DNA of 64,000 nucleotides from Arbacia lixula (GCA_963669155.1 OZ022576.1:39376307-39440306); one strand, 5' to 3'; shown: positions 26,095 to 38,605, numbered from the stretch's first letter. A program made the numbers and translations. Notes: generated by a model from the letters alone, not told the origin.

Positions 26095-26731
26095 GGGGGC
26101 ACTATACACATATTTCCATAAAATTTTCAAAATTTGTTTTTTTGGTCCCATTTGAAAGATCTACTATTCCCCTTTAATTTGATATATGCTTTACCCCATA
26201 TTTTTTAATCAATTCAGTGTGAAAAATGGTAATTGTAGTGACTGCCAGCAATTTAAGTTACACTATTTGTAATTTTCAACGGCGCTTCTCCACAAAATGT
26301 TGTTTTTTGCAACACATAATAAGTCTGGAATGGTAAGTAGAAACAGTACCAAATTTGGACAGTTTATTGAGAACTGCATAAGGATAAATTCTCATGCGCA
26401 GTTTTGACACAATATTCTTAATTTTCAAAATATGAGGTACTAAATTCTGATTGGTCTATTTCATTGTCACGGCAACGAAATAACTTGAAACAAAAGACGA
26501 CCACTAAAATTGATGTATAATCAAATTAAAAGCATATATGTATCATCCAATAGCCTGCAAGCGTTTAGCTACCACTGAAATAATGGCAGCATAGAAATAA
26601 CATATTTGAATACCTTGCTTCATAAGCTTCATTTTGATATATGACTCAAGTGGTATGGCTTTGTTATTGTGATGTGATTGCATGATCATTGTATGAATGT
26701 GGTTTTAATGTGTGTTGTGTAGAGTGCCCCC
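26095..26731. mobile_element. TTAA-flanked MITE, piggyBac-like
   Basis: The left end is GGGGGCACTATACACA and the right end reverse complement is GGGGGCACTCTACACAACAC. Exact TTAA tetranucleotides abut both ends (26091-26094 and 26732-26735). TTAA target duplication with G/C-run termini is characteristic of piggyBac. The 637 bp interior has no transposase-like frame, so the copy would be non-autonomous. Confidence 0.65.
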
Positions 26732-26875
26732 TTAACCTACATTTTCTCAACACTACATTTGGAAATAACATTATGTTTGGGAGACATTTCAGGTGCAACA
26801 TGCATTAACTTCAAACTTTTGAGCTTTGAAGCAACACGAACGAAGGAGATCCTCAGAGATCATCACATTTCCATG

Positions 26876-26877
<2 letters not shown>

Positions 26878-26948
<71 letters not shown>
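26878..26948. repeat. Pure (CA)n microsatellite
   Basis: About 35 uninterrupted CA units. Confidence 0.98.
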
Positions 26949-26949
<1 letters not shown>

Positions 26950-28470
26950 GGAGTCCCTCGAATTGATGTGCATGTGGCAATGTCATTGTTCATGCTATCC
27001 AGATATTGAGCAGATGTCAAAACTGTTGCCTATTCACTCATACGCCTAGGCTTTGGTACAGAAACATAATTACATCAAGCTAGGCCATTCTGAACTCCAT
27101 TCACCTCCACACCAACACAATATCACACACCTGCATGTCACAACCTGACACACACAAAGGCTTGTTATACATCGGGGTTCAAATTATGTTGTGGTTTGTT
27201 TTGAATGTTCCAGCAGAACGTCATGCAGATGACACGGGGGACGCAATTAACTCCGCGCGCACATGTCTCCGCTCCCCGCGAGACTGATCAAAGTTACCAG
27301 TCATCCTGATGGCCTGAAAATTGAATTCCTTCTTCTTCACTAGACACCCCGACAATATAGTCGCCTCAATATTTCTGCTCAAGCAAACAAATTATCAAAA
27401 TTAACGAGGCCTTAAAGGGGATATAATTATAGCGCGTAACATTACAAGGCCATATCGTAATGCCTCCATGCAAAATATGTATTCTAAGGGACACATGCAG
27501 GTATCAAATTCAAAGAAGGACAAAACTCTTAGTACTAAAATAGAATTTAATTTGGTGTCTTGTCTTTAATTGTTTTTATTCAGGCTTTCCCCCTCCAACC
27601 AGTCGACGGGATTTTAATTCTTCTCTTCATACAGGTGTGCCACCAAAGCAATCCTAAACTCGTAACATACTGACTTTGAAAAGCTGCTCCCCTTACCCAA
27701 CACACATCCACATTCCCAAGTGAAAAATAGATACAAAAATGATGCAACACAAGATATATATTCTTTGTACAGCTTGTTGTTGGTGTGGAAGGTAAGCTGG
27801 ACACGTTTGAAAAGAAAGAAACTAGTTTTCACTGATATTTTCTTTTTTAGCTGGTGAGATTTGAAATCAGAGTTATTGTGGACATCCGATTCTCCAAACG
27901 CATAGAAAAATCAATCGCAGCCGGTAATACTACCTACATTGTACACTTTGTTAATTTACAAGCAGGAAATTCAAAGGAACTAGCGTTTCCCACCAAGATA
28001 AGAAAGGAAGATCTATGTCCTGGAGAGGTACGTCCTACAGTGGTGTCCGTCCTGATTAGAGAGTTCCGACAACATCTTCATGTATGGGTTACCGGAAATC
28101 CAATTCTGCACAGTATCATAAGCCATTGTTGGCAAACTAGATCAAGCTAGAGTAGAATTCGCAAGAACAAGGTTGCTTGATTATGAGGGGTTGCAGAAAG
28201 GGGTCACACTACCACTCCACCTCTACCGCCCCCCCCCCCCCATCCCTCCAACCTTACAGCCTAGTTTCACCCACATCTACCACCTAGCCCACTACCTACC
28301 GAATACTACACAAGGAAACTCCCTAAGATTGGCTTTGTGTGTGGTAAAATTCACCCTCCTAGTACCAAGATGCGTATAAACCATTGATTTATAACACAGT
28401 GATCAGCGTAAGGTTATGAGAGGTTTTAACCCCCTGGCAGAGGAAAGGCTAATTTGCATGAGCTATTACA

Positions 28471-28634
28471 CAAATAATGAATGTTTATGAGTGCAATGGA
28501 CAGAATATTTCATGAGGTGAAAGATGAAACGATCCATGCAACGAGGCATAGCAGATTTGATAGATCATTCATTTCATCTTTCACTGAATGAAATATGATG
28601 TCCATTGCACGAATGAAATAACATTCATTATTTG
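28471..28634. repeat. Inverted repeat in nested hairpin cluster (first)
   Basis: Arms caaataatgaatg, gtgcaatggacagaatattt and tcatgaggtgaaagatgaa pair with ttcatctttcactgaatgaa, atatgatgtccattgcac and cattcattatttg. Confidence 0.75.
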
Positions 28635-28638
28635 TTTT

Positions 28639-29034
28639 ATATGACACCTAGATAGATCTAGATACAGTAGAGCCTGAGATCAACGTCACAGCTGATTGCA
28701 ATCAAATGCAATCAGCTCCATACATTGACTGCAGTCTGACTGCAAATGATTGCAATCAGCTGTGACGTTGAACTCAGGCCCAACTGTAGGTTATAGGCAA
28801 ATTAGCTTGATATGCATATGCACAAGTACAGCTGCTGAGTGGTCGTGGTTTGCATACACAATACATGCAAGTAATGGTGGTCTCGGCGAGTGTGCAATGG
28901 ACAATATCGTATGGATCCAAAATTGCACAATGAATGGATCAAAAATTGCATGGTTGATGATGTCACTGTAAATGGACCGAATGATCGATATCAAACGTCC
29001 AATCAAATGACAGGGATCTATCTAGGTGTCATAT
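28639..29034. repeat. Inverted repeat with outer arms around an inner hairpin
   Basis: Outer arms atatgacacctagatagatc (28639) and gatctatctaggtgtcatat (29015-29034) are perfect complements over 20 bp. Inside, 28666-28795 is a second hairpin: cagtagagcctgagatcaac, then gtcacagctgattgcaatca, pairs with tgattgcaatcagctgtgac followed by gttgaactcaggc. The rest contains repeated tgcacaatg / gtgcaatgg motifs. Confidence 0.75.
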
Positions 29035-29443
29035 AATGTTTGATAACAAATTGTACACGAAGGCTTGCTGTTTAAAAAGTTTGCCTGCAAAATACATTTG
29101 CACCCCCCAAATGGTTTTCATACTACATGTATGTGATCTTAAACCGGCAGAGAGCACTGACTCAGCAACCTTTTGCCACCCTAAACAGTCACCGTGGTTA
29201 CAATGTTGTGCAACAGTTCCTTGCAAAGCCAACTGTCACAAAGGAGCACTCTGCTCTATAGTCAAGCTCTGCCTTTCTCCTGCCAATTTCAGAGCAGCTC
29301 TTTTCAGAGTTACTAATAAAGGAATAACCCAATTATCCTTTTCAGGACTAGACTTGGTGGTGCACCATGAGACCGACTCTATACCTCTCCCCCCATGCAA
29401 ACACCTTCCTGCAAGGAGAGAACTTCCGAGAAATGGTTCAGTT

Positions 29444-29650
29444 AAGACTAAATGGAAAGCATGTGCAATGAAAGGAAAAGAGGCTGTATGGAGGGAGAAG
29501 GAGTATGGTATAACAATGAGGATGGGAGTGAGAGGAGAGGAGAGGTTGCTAGGGAGGAGTGTGAATGAGACGAGAGGGACGAAGAGAGAGTAAGGGGGAG
29601 AGGTGGAGGAAGGAAGGATGATCTATCATTGAGAGAAATACTAAAGGAAC
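29444..29650. repeat. Purine-rich stretch
   Basis: Degenerate gagagg and ggaaag units; a chance open frame of 185 codons runs into it. Confidence 0.7.
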
Positions 29651-30947
29651 CATGACATACGAAGAAAGAAACACAAACATACATAAGGAGTACAGAGAAG
29701 ATAATAGAATACAAAGGGGAAACAGAACTACAAAGATATCCATCCAAGTGTGATTGCAAACGCAGAATGTTCATATATATTTTCTCCCCCTTTATTTACA
29801 GTTTCTCATCATCTGCACGAGTTCTCGTCTTAATGTAGCCGGAGGTCAGAGGATCACAAATATATACATTTCCAATCACCAGGGACAGATGTACACCTCC
29901 ATGTATGAACAGACGACGCTGGTGAAAGGGTCTTAGCTTTCTTACCAGACCTTTCCCCTATCATTATTTCCGCTGTGAATCACACAATACAGTCTTCTGC
30001 CAAACTTGGTTTCGTCTTTACTTAAATCACCTGATAAAAAAAGCTCTTCAAGGTTCTAATTTTTCAGGTCCTCAAGATCAAACTGATAAGCAACATCCTA
30101 CAAGCATAAATACTTCACACAAAACCCATTTGAGTTTTCAAGCTCTTTTACAATATCTGCATTTTTATGTTGGATTGTGTCCTGCATAACATTGGCTTAC
30201 TAGTTCACATCGAGAGTTACAAAAGATGCCATCCATTTCAAGACTTCCTAAAGCTTTTCAAAATATGCCTAACTTTCTTATCCTGTGTCCAATTTAATCT
30301 GCTGATCTGAGTTTCTTCTTTCAATCAACTTTAGGCTCTACAACATCACACCAAGTGTCTGGGGATGATTCTACAGAGAGTTAATCAGGGACTTTAATGT
30401 GTTGGTTTTGTCACAACATCAAATAATATTGTTTCATCGTCTCTTCCCTCCGTGTAAAGAGGCTGGCATATCGACTGTAAAAGCAAATTACGTGGCAGCC
30501 GTAGCCGAGCGCATCCAGCCAGAAGTAATGTGTCTGAAATGAAGGCTACACAAACCTGGTTAACTGCCTGTGCTGAAATATTGACACAGTCTGCATTGAC
30601 TGATTACTCCACTATATGGACAGACGGATGGAATGGGTGGGCGCACAGGGAAGAGTCTCCTTCGTTAAAGACAGGCTAGCGCTTTTTACAAAAGTCACGA
30701 AACTCTGCATGGCTCATCATCGTACCCTGACGATAACACGGATGAAATCTCACATCCATAACTTCATGAACATATTTGGACAAATGACAATCTATCTTTA
30801 TTAACATTTGATATTTAACAGCCATAGCGTAGATTCATACACTGTATTGCAGCGGCCAGCGGCGCTCAGCTTGCATTACCATAGACAATCACTGACCTCT
30901 GTGGCCAACGGTTTGGAGAGGGAACTGTGATATGTGCTGACTGTAGT

Positions 30948-31165
30948 TAAGGTCTCTAGGCTATAGGAACCGCAAAGGTTCTGGGCGTCCAAAACCTACT
31001 AGAAATCTTAAGATGAATACAATTCCGCTCAAAGTCAGCTTCACGTTCTAATGTTGTGAGAGAAGTGTCTTCCATTTTCTGCTGTTTTCCCCCAATTTTT
31101 ATTTTTTTGACCTGCAAAAGAGCTACCCTGTCTTTAATCCCCAACTTACAAAGTCCATTTAATCT
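30948..31165. repeat. Dispersed repeat, copy related to 48.8 kb
   Basis: aaggtctctagg, aattccgctcaaagtcagct, cttccattttctg and taccctgtctttaa occur in the same order as in 48758-48985. Confidence 0.6.
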
Positions 31166-31808
31166 AGGTATGTAGTTCACAAGGCTTACCCACCATGGGA
31201 CACAGAGTGGGGCAGGGAGTTTGCCGAACTCCATGCTTAATATTTTGAGAAAGCGGTAGTCCTGAAAGGAATGCACTTTGATATTTGGTTGGGTACATGT
31301 ACGTTCTGAATCTATGATCTTTGGAATGTACACTTTTCCAAAATGTCAAGACATTAAGGGTTATATTAAGGTCACAAAAGAAACATCAGGCATGATGTGC
31401 TGGAAACTTTTGCTCTACCTTAACTTTACCTAACTTGGATACTATTAGCTGAGTAGAAGCATTTTCAACTGCCTTCTATCAGAGGATTTTAGTGTTTCCC
31501 TATCCCCCTTTCTTCTTTAAATCTTCAAGTATATATTCTCCTAGGAGCATTTTTCATTCGCAAGTACAGGAAACTTAATATTTTCATACTTGGTACTTAG
31601 AGAAACCTGTTTGCAAAACAAGTATTTCTTTTACAACTGAGACATTTGCTTAGGAAATTATATCGTTCATACTATTCAGCTAGATGGCATGCTTCAATTA
31701 CAAAATTAAGACATCGCCATTCTATTCTCTCATCCTATTCTTTAAGGTGTGTTTTGATGACACAGAAAAAACAGTTTTAAACCTATAGAATATTCAGATC
31801 TCATACTC

Positions 31809-31850
31809 CAGTTTGCAGATTTGTGAAAGCAGTTTGCAGATTTGTGTAAG
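31809..31850. repeat. 21 bp tandem duplication
   Basis: cagtttgcagatttgtgaaa is repeated immediately with one substitution. Confidence 0.8.
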
Positions 31851-32358
31851 ATAAGATAATACTAGCCCTAAAAATCTAATTTTGAAATCAAACAGTGTAC
31901 AGAAGTGAAGAAAAAAAAAAGCAGATGGCAGAAGGAAAAGCAAGAAAAAAAAAGGCATTAGCTGTACTTTCTCAGCCACGATGGATGGCCGTAAATGGGT
32001 TCCAATGGGCACTAGGGTGTCTGCCTGTGTGCCCGCAAGACATTTCCCCTCCATCTTGCCAGGGAGCAGAGGAAGAAAGAGAATGTGGCAAGGTAGTAAT
32101 CCCACTATTCCCAATCCCCATGATAACAATCAAAGAGCCCCTCTCATCCCTTCAGAGTGCTCAATGACTCTCCTCTACAAATCAATTTAGTTGTCACCAC
32201 GGAGACACAGGCGCAACCTCCGACAGTCACTTTGGAGATTGCAAAAACTCTCCAAGCCCTTTTTTTTTCTCTCTCTCTCTTTCTCTCCCACCGTCTCCTT
32301 GGATCGCAAGCTCTCTTAGGCACGGCTGTACACGGTCACTGTGGCACCTTTCACTAAT

Positions 32359-32406
32359 TGTGTGTGTGTGTGTGTGCGTGTGTGTGCGTGTGTCAGGGGG
32401 GGGGGT
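32359..32406. repeat. (TG)n plus poly-G
   Basis: tgtgtgtg with cg variants, then a run of ten G. Confidence 0.95.
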
Positions 32407-32823
32407 TATTATTACTAAAGATACACAATTTGTTTACAAAACCACATTTTTAGCTAGCACAGCACTTAGATTGCAAAATGGGCCCATACGTAGATCTGCG
32501 GTCTTTTATTTCACTCTGTTTTGTCATTGGGTCAAATTTCAATCAATCTTTGGGAGTTGCATCTTACTTGAGCCTTGTGACAGGGTCTGCATGACTAACC
32601 TGACATCACGCACATCAAGGACAGACTATTCAATAACCTGATATCTCCATGGACACCAGTCCATCTTTTCCACCTCGCACATGCCTCTTTTTATCATCTG
32701 CCAAATCTTCAATCCTTCTTCAATTTTCTGCAGTACGCGCATATAATGAGGCCTGCCTGTACAAATGGTTTACACTTTTAATGTAAATAGAGTTCTCAAA
32801 TGGAGAACAGACTGTTCTCTTAA

Positions 32824-33284
32824 AGGGTTACTAAATTAGAAAACTAAGTTCCCCCTAATCTATGTAAAATTATCCACTAAAAACGAATTTCACATTCGTT
32901 TGCCGCAATAAAGTCTCATTTTGACGAAAATTTGAAAAGACGCACGCCTCCAGTGACGTCAGAGAAGTCAAAATGCCATAAAAGCCAACGGCGTGAATTA
33001 AATATTTTATTGCCGCAGTTCAAACAATACGTTGCCAATGGGAACCCCAAAGCTTGTCCGAGGTTTGTCCGAGTAGCAACAACAATAGATTCAAAGTGCA
33101 TTCCATCCATTGAATCTGAATGACAAGATACAGGTGAATGCAATAACGTGTTACTACACAATTAGGGGGAAAGTTGTGAATACATTGCGAAAATGGTCTA
33201 TTGTTGACTTCCGTACAATCAATGGCATTTTGACTTCTCTGACGTCACTGAAGGCGTGCGTTTTTTCAAATTTTCAGCCAAATT
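32824..33284. mobile_element. Family G foldback element, 3'-truncated copy
   Basis: Matches the 51098-51656 copy from gggttactaaattag through the central ccaaagcttgtccgaggttt to ggcgtgcgttttttcaaatt, where the right arm stops. The next base begins a copy of another MITE family (33285). Confidence 0.8.
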
Positions 33285-33782
33285 AAAGGGAAAGTCCACC
33301 CAGAAGTGAAGTTGGTTATATTAGAAGCAGAAACATGATTGAAACATATAAGTGAAGGAGAAAATCTGTTAAAAGGATGAGAAAGTTATTTATTTTTTTT
33401 TTTTAATTTTAATTTTGTAACATCATATGCAAGTTGCTCTCCATATGATGTGTACAAATTTGGGGGGAAATTTCAATTTTCTCAAAAGAATTTTATCCTT
33501 TTACCTGTGCATTTGATATAACATTAGACACATGTTTTATATGTTACATAACTCTCTGAAAAAGATTTATTTCTTCATCAGAAATAGGAGAAGAGCAATT
33601 TTTTTAATCATACAGCACCCAACATGGAAGGGCATCTCGCACGTGACATCACAAAATGAAGATTTGTAAAAAGTCTGAACTCTCTAATCCTTTGATCAAT
33701 TTTCTTCAAAAACCTTCACCAATATATTGGTTTTATTTTTCAGCTGTAATCAAAACAAAATGAACTTCAGGATGGACTTTCT
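33285..33782. mobile_element. MITE family A, copy with AAAGGGAAAGTCCACC end
   Basis: Starts aaagggaaagtccacc and ends with the inverted form gatggactttc. It shares with other copies agaaacatgattgaaacata, ttacctgtgcatttgat and gacatcacaaaatg. About 498 bp, non-coding. It directly abuts the truncated family G copy. Confidence 0.75.
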
Positions 33783-34193
33783 GATTAATTCACTTATACT
33801 GCGCCTCAGTAGACAACTCTCCACACTAAGCGGTCTGGACCAAGTGACACACCAAATCGTATATTTCCTACCCCTCCGCCACAAAATGGAACGCCAAATC
33901 CCAGGTATTCCTCTTTCTTTTCATTCTATGGACTGACCAGTCACGAAACAGAGGGAGGAGGTCTGGTTTGGGCATTTCCAATCCCCGCAAATCGGCGCGA
34001 TGAAATGTCTGATGAGAGGAAATGAAGGCAATTTGTTCTAATGAATCTGTGATTGGAAATTGAGCTGGCGTCGGATGATGAGCTGCTTAGACCGGTACCC
34101 ACTCTGCAGGGTTGCTTTCACACCTCAAGTAGATCAGGGCGGACTAAATGCATGCCTTCTAGAAGGAGAGAGCACAGAGGGGTGTAGCTAACC

Positions 34194-34541
34194 TGGGCTC
34201 TGTATAACAAATGGTGAGTTGCTATCTATAGCAACTTTGCAATCGATTGTAAAGTCGCTATCTCTTGCAACTAAACGTATCACAAATCATCACTGTTATC
34301 TTTTGCATGTCCAAGTCTATGCATGATTTTGCAATCAATGTTATAGTTACAATCAATTCACACAAGCGACGATCAATCCACACAAGCTACGTTCAATATC
34401 AATTGCAAGTTACGATCGATATCAATTGTAGGTTCTTTGTGATACAGATTTACGATCGATATCAATCATATGATCAATAGATCGGTCGTACGATTGATCT
34501 ATCGATCGTACGATCAATCGTAGCTCTTTGTGATACGGGCC
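34194..34541. mobile_element. Palindromic MITE rich in ATCGAT dyads
   Basis: The ends gggctctgtataacaaatgg and (reverse complement of right end) gcccgtatcacaaagagcta are imperfect inverted repeats. The interior is full of short self-complementary motifs such as cgatcgat, cgtacgat and tatcgatc. 348 bp, non-coding. Confidence 0.55.
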
Positions 34542-34637
34542 ACTGAAAAGCTATCACCAACCTGACCAAGTAGAAAATGTTGGGCATATTCCAAGATACC
34601 CACATAAGCACTCACTGCATTTCTCAGAGGTTGAGAC

Positions 34638-34654
34638 GGGGGGGGGGGGGGGGG
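34638..34654. repeat. Poly-G run
   Basis: 17 consecutive G, a likely G-quadruplex or polymerase-slippage site. Confidence 0.95.
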
Positions 34655-35337
34655 AGGGAAGGGTGCTCTCCACATTCCCTCACATGAACAATTCAATCAT
34701 TTCATGTGTTAATAATTTAAAATTTATAACTGAATTCTAGCTGAAATCTACTCATTGTAAGGCTGAAGGCCGTCAATTTTTAACCACAATTCCTGTGACA
34801 TTTCATAAATAAACAGTTTTGGAAAAAGCCTTTTAATATTCAATTACAAATTACTTGTTTGACAAATCAGGACAATAACATTTACATATTTACACAAATG
34901 ACAAATAAATGAAAATCAAAATAAATACATTTAAACGACAATAGTAAGAACACAAAATGTCACAAAACTTGCGACCCCATAATTACATCTTTCAGCTTTA
35001 CACTGAGTATACTTAAGTTTGATTCACATTTTACTTATGAGCTGGTAATCAATTAAAGTGTCAGATGTCTTTGTATTTTGGGGGCTTTTGGGATAACCCC
35101 GCCCCCCAAAACGCAGTTAGTAATCATTTTGGTATCTTTGGGAGTATGCCCACATTGTCCACTGGGTCGGCCATGTTTACTTTTCTGGGCTTCTAGTCTA
35201 TTCCCATGCCATGGTCAAAATAACAAATAAAAATTAATAGTCCACAAGCCTACATGTACCTGCCAATGGTGAGAAGAGATAAACCATTTTCATTATGTAT
35301 GCAAATTTCATGCTCGTCTTACAAGCAACATATTACT

Positions 35338-35545
35338 AATGGTAACCCCAAAGCTTGTCAGAGGTTTGTCCAAGTAGCAACAACTAATTAGACTGAAAGT
35401 GCATTCCACCCATTGAAACTGAAACAATAGATACGGGTGCTTATCATAACGCTTTGAACCACGCATTCAGCGAGAAAGTTGTGAATACATGACAAAAATT
35501 ATTTATTGTGGCAGAATAGCTGATATCCAGTTCACTTGTCAAAAC
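35338..35545. repeat. Family G partial internal copy
   Basis: Matches the middle of the 51098-51656 element: ggtaaccccaaagcttgtca, gaggtttgtccaagtagcaa and gaaagttgtgaatacatg are recognisable. Both arms are missing. Confidence 0.6.
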
Positions 35546-37439
35546 GTGGCACTCCAATCATTACTCTTCCATACAAACGAAAGAAGACACCCGTAAATAG
35601 AGCAACTAGTTCCTACTCAAACAAGGACTTGGCGTACGGTATCTTTACTGCAATTTTTATGACTATATTTAGAACAGAGCGTTCACTATTGAGAAAAAGG
35701 CCTTTTACCGACTCATAAATCTTTCACTACCCATCTGTCGCGGTCATCCATTACCGAAAATATACAAGGTGTGTTGATTGTCTAATCAAACAACTGCAGG
35801 GGAATTGAATTACAGCACCAGACCAGCTATCAATTGGCCCATTATTCCAAAAAAAACACCTGACCTAATTCAATTATGGATGGACTTATTGAAAGGGCAT
35901 TTAACGGATATACACTTCACTATTAGACAGTGCAAGTTTCCTATTGAGGATCATACTTCTCACAAACAGGCAAAAAGAAAAATGTAAGCAAACTTAAAGT
36001 AACATACATTTGTGCACAAATATTTGAGTTATAACAGACGCAAATCATCTCTTCTTGTGCTACAATTCATTACCATATATGCAAAGCCAATCCTGGGTAA
36101 AGCTCTGCCCGCTTACTGCATTACATGTATATGCCTGGGAAATCCCCCCATGCACTTGTTCCACAGTGGAATGCAAGATCAGTATAGAATGCATTAAAAA
36201 TACCGGATACCAACCCTGGAATAACACCATTTCCATGCATTTCCATATCACAAGGATTAAAGGAGACTACAGTATACAAAAAGGAAGAACTTACACAACT
36301 TTTTGCTCATAGTGTGAAAGCACCTAAACATTGGAGCATTGCTACATCATAATCCTTAGCTGCTACATATGTGCATGTGAAGCACACAGCCACAACGTTC
36401 CTACATTACAAGTCTCGAGTCAATGATCATCAGTTGTTGAAGAAATAGAGCCCTTTTATTGATATCAGGGAGACGTTTTTTTCCCCTCATGGTCTAAAAA
36501 AAAAACAGCACAAAAATAGTATCTTACTATTATCTTACTATCTTACAATCACAATCATCATCACACAGGAATATGTTTATTGCCATATGTATGTTCCACT
36601 GATCCCCCATTAAACTGCAGCTACATGTATCTCATTATAAGAAACTGATATTCCTGGAGGGGGAAGCCTTCAAAATTACAAAAGTGCAGTTCACTATTAG
36701 GGCATCTGCAAATGCGACCAGTAACAAATGCGTCTGACGTGGTACACTCAAAATAGATCTAGATATCAATTTGCTCTTTTGCCACTTGAAAAAGGATAAT
36801 TCTGGGTGATCAACATACATGTAATATGTGGGAGAAGAGACACCAGAGAAAAAGACAGTGAGTGTACCTGGGCTGACACTTACACTACTAAAGCATATGC
36901 GACGACCATCATTCATTAAGCACACTTCCCAGGTGGGCAGTACAGGTTCCTTGAACTGAAATACTAAATCTACTAGCTGTCAAGTCTTTGTTATGAAATG
37001 AAGACACATACTTGGTTGTCCTGCTTTAAAAATGATACTGAAATTGTTAGAGTCTTAGCAAAATCGTGCAACATTATTTCTATTGAAGATTCTAATATTT
37101 TAAATATCATTTTGCTACAGGCTTCCAACAATGTTGCTCCTGTGCTCTCAGAAGATCAATAACAGTAGCGTTCTGTCATGGAGCTCAGTGGGTTACCAAA
37201 GAAAAATAATGAAATGGCATCAGCACTCTGAGACCTCTGACCTGTACGATGAATCGCCATGGAGCACATGAAAAAGATATGGGTGATTGCATGCCTACAG
37301 CTGCATCAACAGGGAATCATTTCATATTACAGACTGTCAATCATTCTCAGCGATGACGATACCCCCACACGATAAATGTATTAGGCAACTGTATATATGA
37401 CAAATTATGTACTTACATTAGTTCAGCAGTATGTACAAG

Positions 37440-37703
37440 CAATGTTTGCCTTTGTGCTGTGACGTATTTTCATTCGCTATCGCTCATCCGAGGAATACAG
37501 TACGCCCAAACGCGCTTTTGGTAGGGAGAGGGGGAGGGCAGGTTTTTCATTGATGGAAATTCGTTGTCTACACTGTATTCAAACTTAACTTGGTTCCAAA
37601 TACTAATAAATATTTGAACAGCGAGTTATCATGCGCAGTGCTGCTATGCGTCGCTGTGGCAACAACATAGTGCGAGTGAAGAGTAATCAGGTGTTAAAAA
37701 ATC
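37440..37703 (+). promoter_or_regulatory. CpG-richer putative promoter with X-box-like motif
   Basis: About 13 CpG dinucleotides occur in 260 bp, several times the density of the flanking region. At 37650-37663 GTCGCTGTGGCAAC fits the RFX X-box consensus GTHNYYATRRNAAC with one mismatch. A CRE-like gtgacgta lies at about 37460. No TATA box is evident. Position immediately 5' of the ATG at 37704 supports a promoter for that candidate gene; an RFX site would hint at a ciliary gene. Confidence 0.4.
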
Positions 37704-37809
37704 ATGAACCGTTCACCAGTTGGAAAATCAGTATTTCAGTACAATCGGATAAACAGTGTTTATTCCCAGGCCAAGCAACCGCCCCAAAACATGGATGAAT
37801 ATCAAATAG
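37704..37809 (+). CDS. Candidate first coding exon, unknown protein
   Basis: An ATG at 37704 opens 35 codons plus one base up to a consensus donor (ATAG followed by gtgagc) at 37810. The peptide begins MNRSPVGKSVFQYNRINS and ends QNMDEYQI; I do not recognise it. Support is contextual: it lies at the downstream edge of a CpG-richer patch in a CpG-poor region, an X-box-like motif lies 41 bp upstream, and a downstream exon (38606-38682) has matching phase. The N-terminus shows no signal peptide or membrane segment. An earlier idea that DEYQIG might start a protein kinase domain is unsupported once the second exon is joined. Short length means a chance open frame is possible. Confidence 0.4.
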
Positions 37810-38593
37810 GTGAGCGGATGCACAAATAGTACTTCCTGAACTGCAGGGCCTGTTAACTACTTTACGCTCTGGTAATTAATTCATTTTTCTTCATTGACAT
37901 AATCTTTTGGCAGGATATGAAGTAATGTTTGGTATTATTCGACGTATTCACCTAAGCGTTCACATACTTTAGGTAGTGGGACCTATTATTAAAGCATAAT
38001 AGGGAATAGGGAATACAAGCTGAAAGAAGCATAAAAACAAAGACTAAATGAAGAAAGAAATTTAAACTATTAATAGAAAAAAAGAGGGATACAATGTAAA
38101 ATAAAGTGCAAATCTATCTGAGTAAAAGCAGCTTGAGCCAACCCTTGTGATTTTCACAGGATAATGCTAGCAGGAAATGAACTTATTTCCACATACTTCA
38201 TTTCACATTGCTTAAGGGAGGCAACTTGGTTTGTCATTCTTGAGGATTATATTCATCAGAGAAATCCATTGATTTTGTTGAAATCGTTGCTTGGAGCCAA
38301 ATACATTATTTTCATAAATATATTGCAAATTGTCCCCGATGAAAAAAAAATTATGTTCAGATGAGGGTGGAAAAAGAGAGGGGGAAAACGGCATTTTGAT
38401 CATATAATCTTACAAATCTTGCCACTGGGAATGAAGAAAGTGAGCAGAACATAAAATCTGATCATCTCTCCCATCCTAGTCATATCCCTATTGATGGCAG
38501 CCAAAGAGCAAATGCATAAATTTGTTCATCATGATGGCAAATCCAAAACCATCAACCCCACATCACCTCCAGAAATTCAAAAGGGATTTTTTT

Positions 38594-38599
38594 TTTATT
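38594..38599 (-). terminator. Possible polyadenylation signal (AATAAA)
   Basis: AATAAA on the minus strand, about 106 bp downstream of the TGA at 38705-38707, in an A-rich run. It would end the transcript carrying the 38705-38867 exon. Confidence 0.35.
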
Positions 38600-38605
38600 T
38601 TCCAG

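Larger units (their letters stand above)
23613..37439. other. CpG-poor, probable introns or intergenic
   Basis: Apart from listed repeats, I see no supported exon. CpG-retaining islets stand out at about 24170-24470, 27230-27320, 30430-30560 and 33940-34090 and may be regulatory. Confidence 0.45.

Noticed and set aside
29036..29593. 185-codon open frame on the plus strand
   Set aside because: No recognisable motif and it starts inside a foldback arm; one frame of this length is expected by chance in 64 kb.
32916..33161. Open frame with TNLGQALGFPL shared with 51190-51381
   Set aside because: It is part of a foldback repeat with both strands open; conservation reflects shared repeat ancestry.
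37795..37809. DEYQIG as the start of a protein kinase domain
   Set aside because: Joining to the phase-compatible next exon gives DEYQIALKSK, without a glycine-rich loop.
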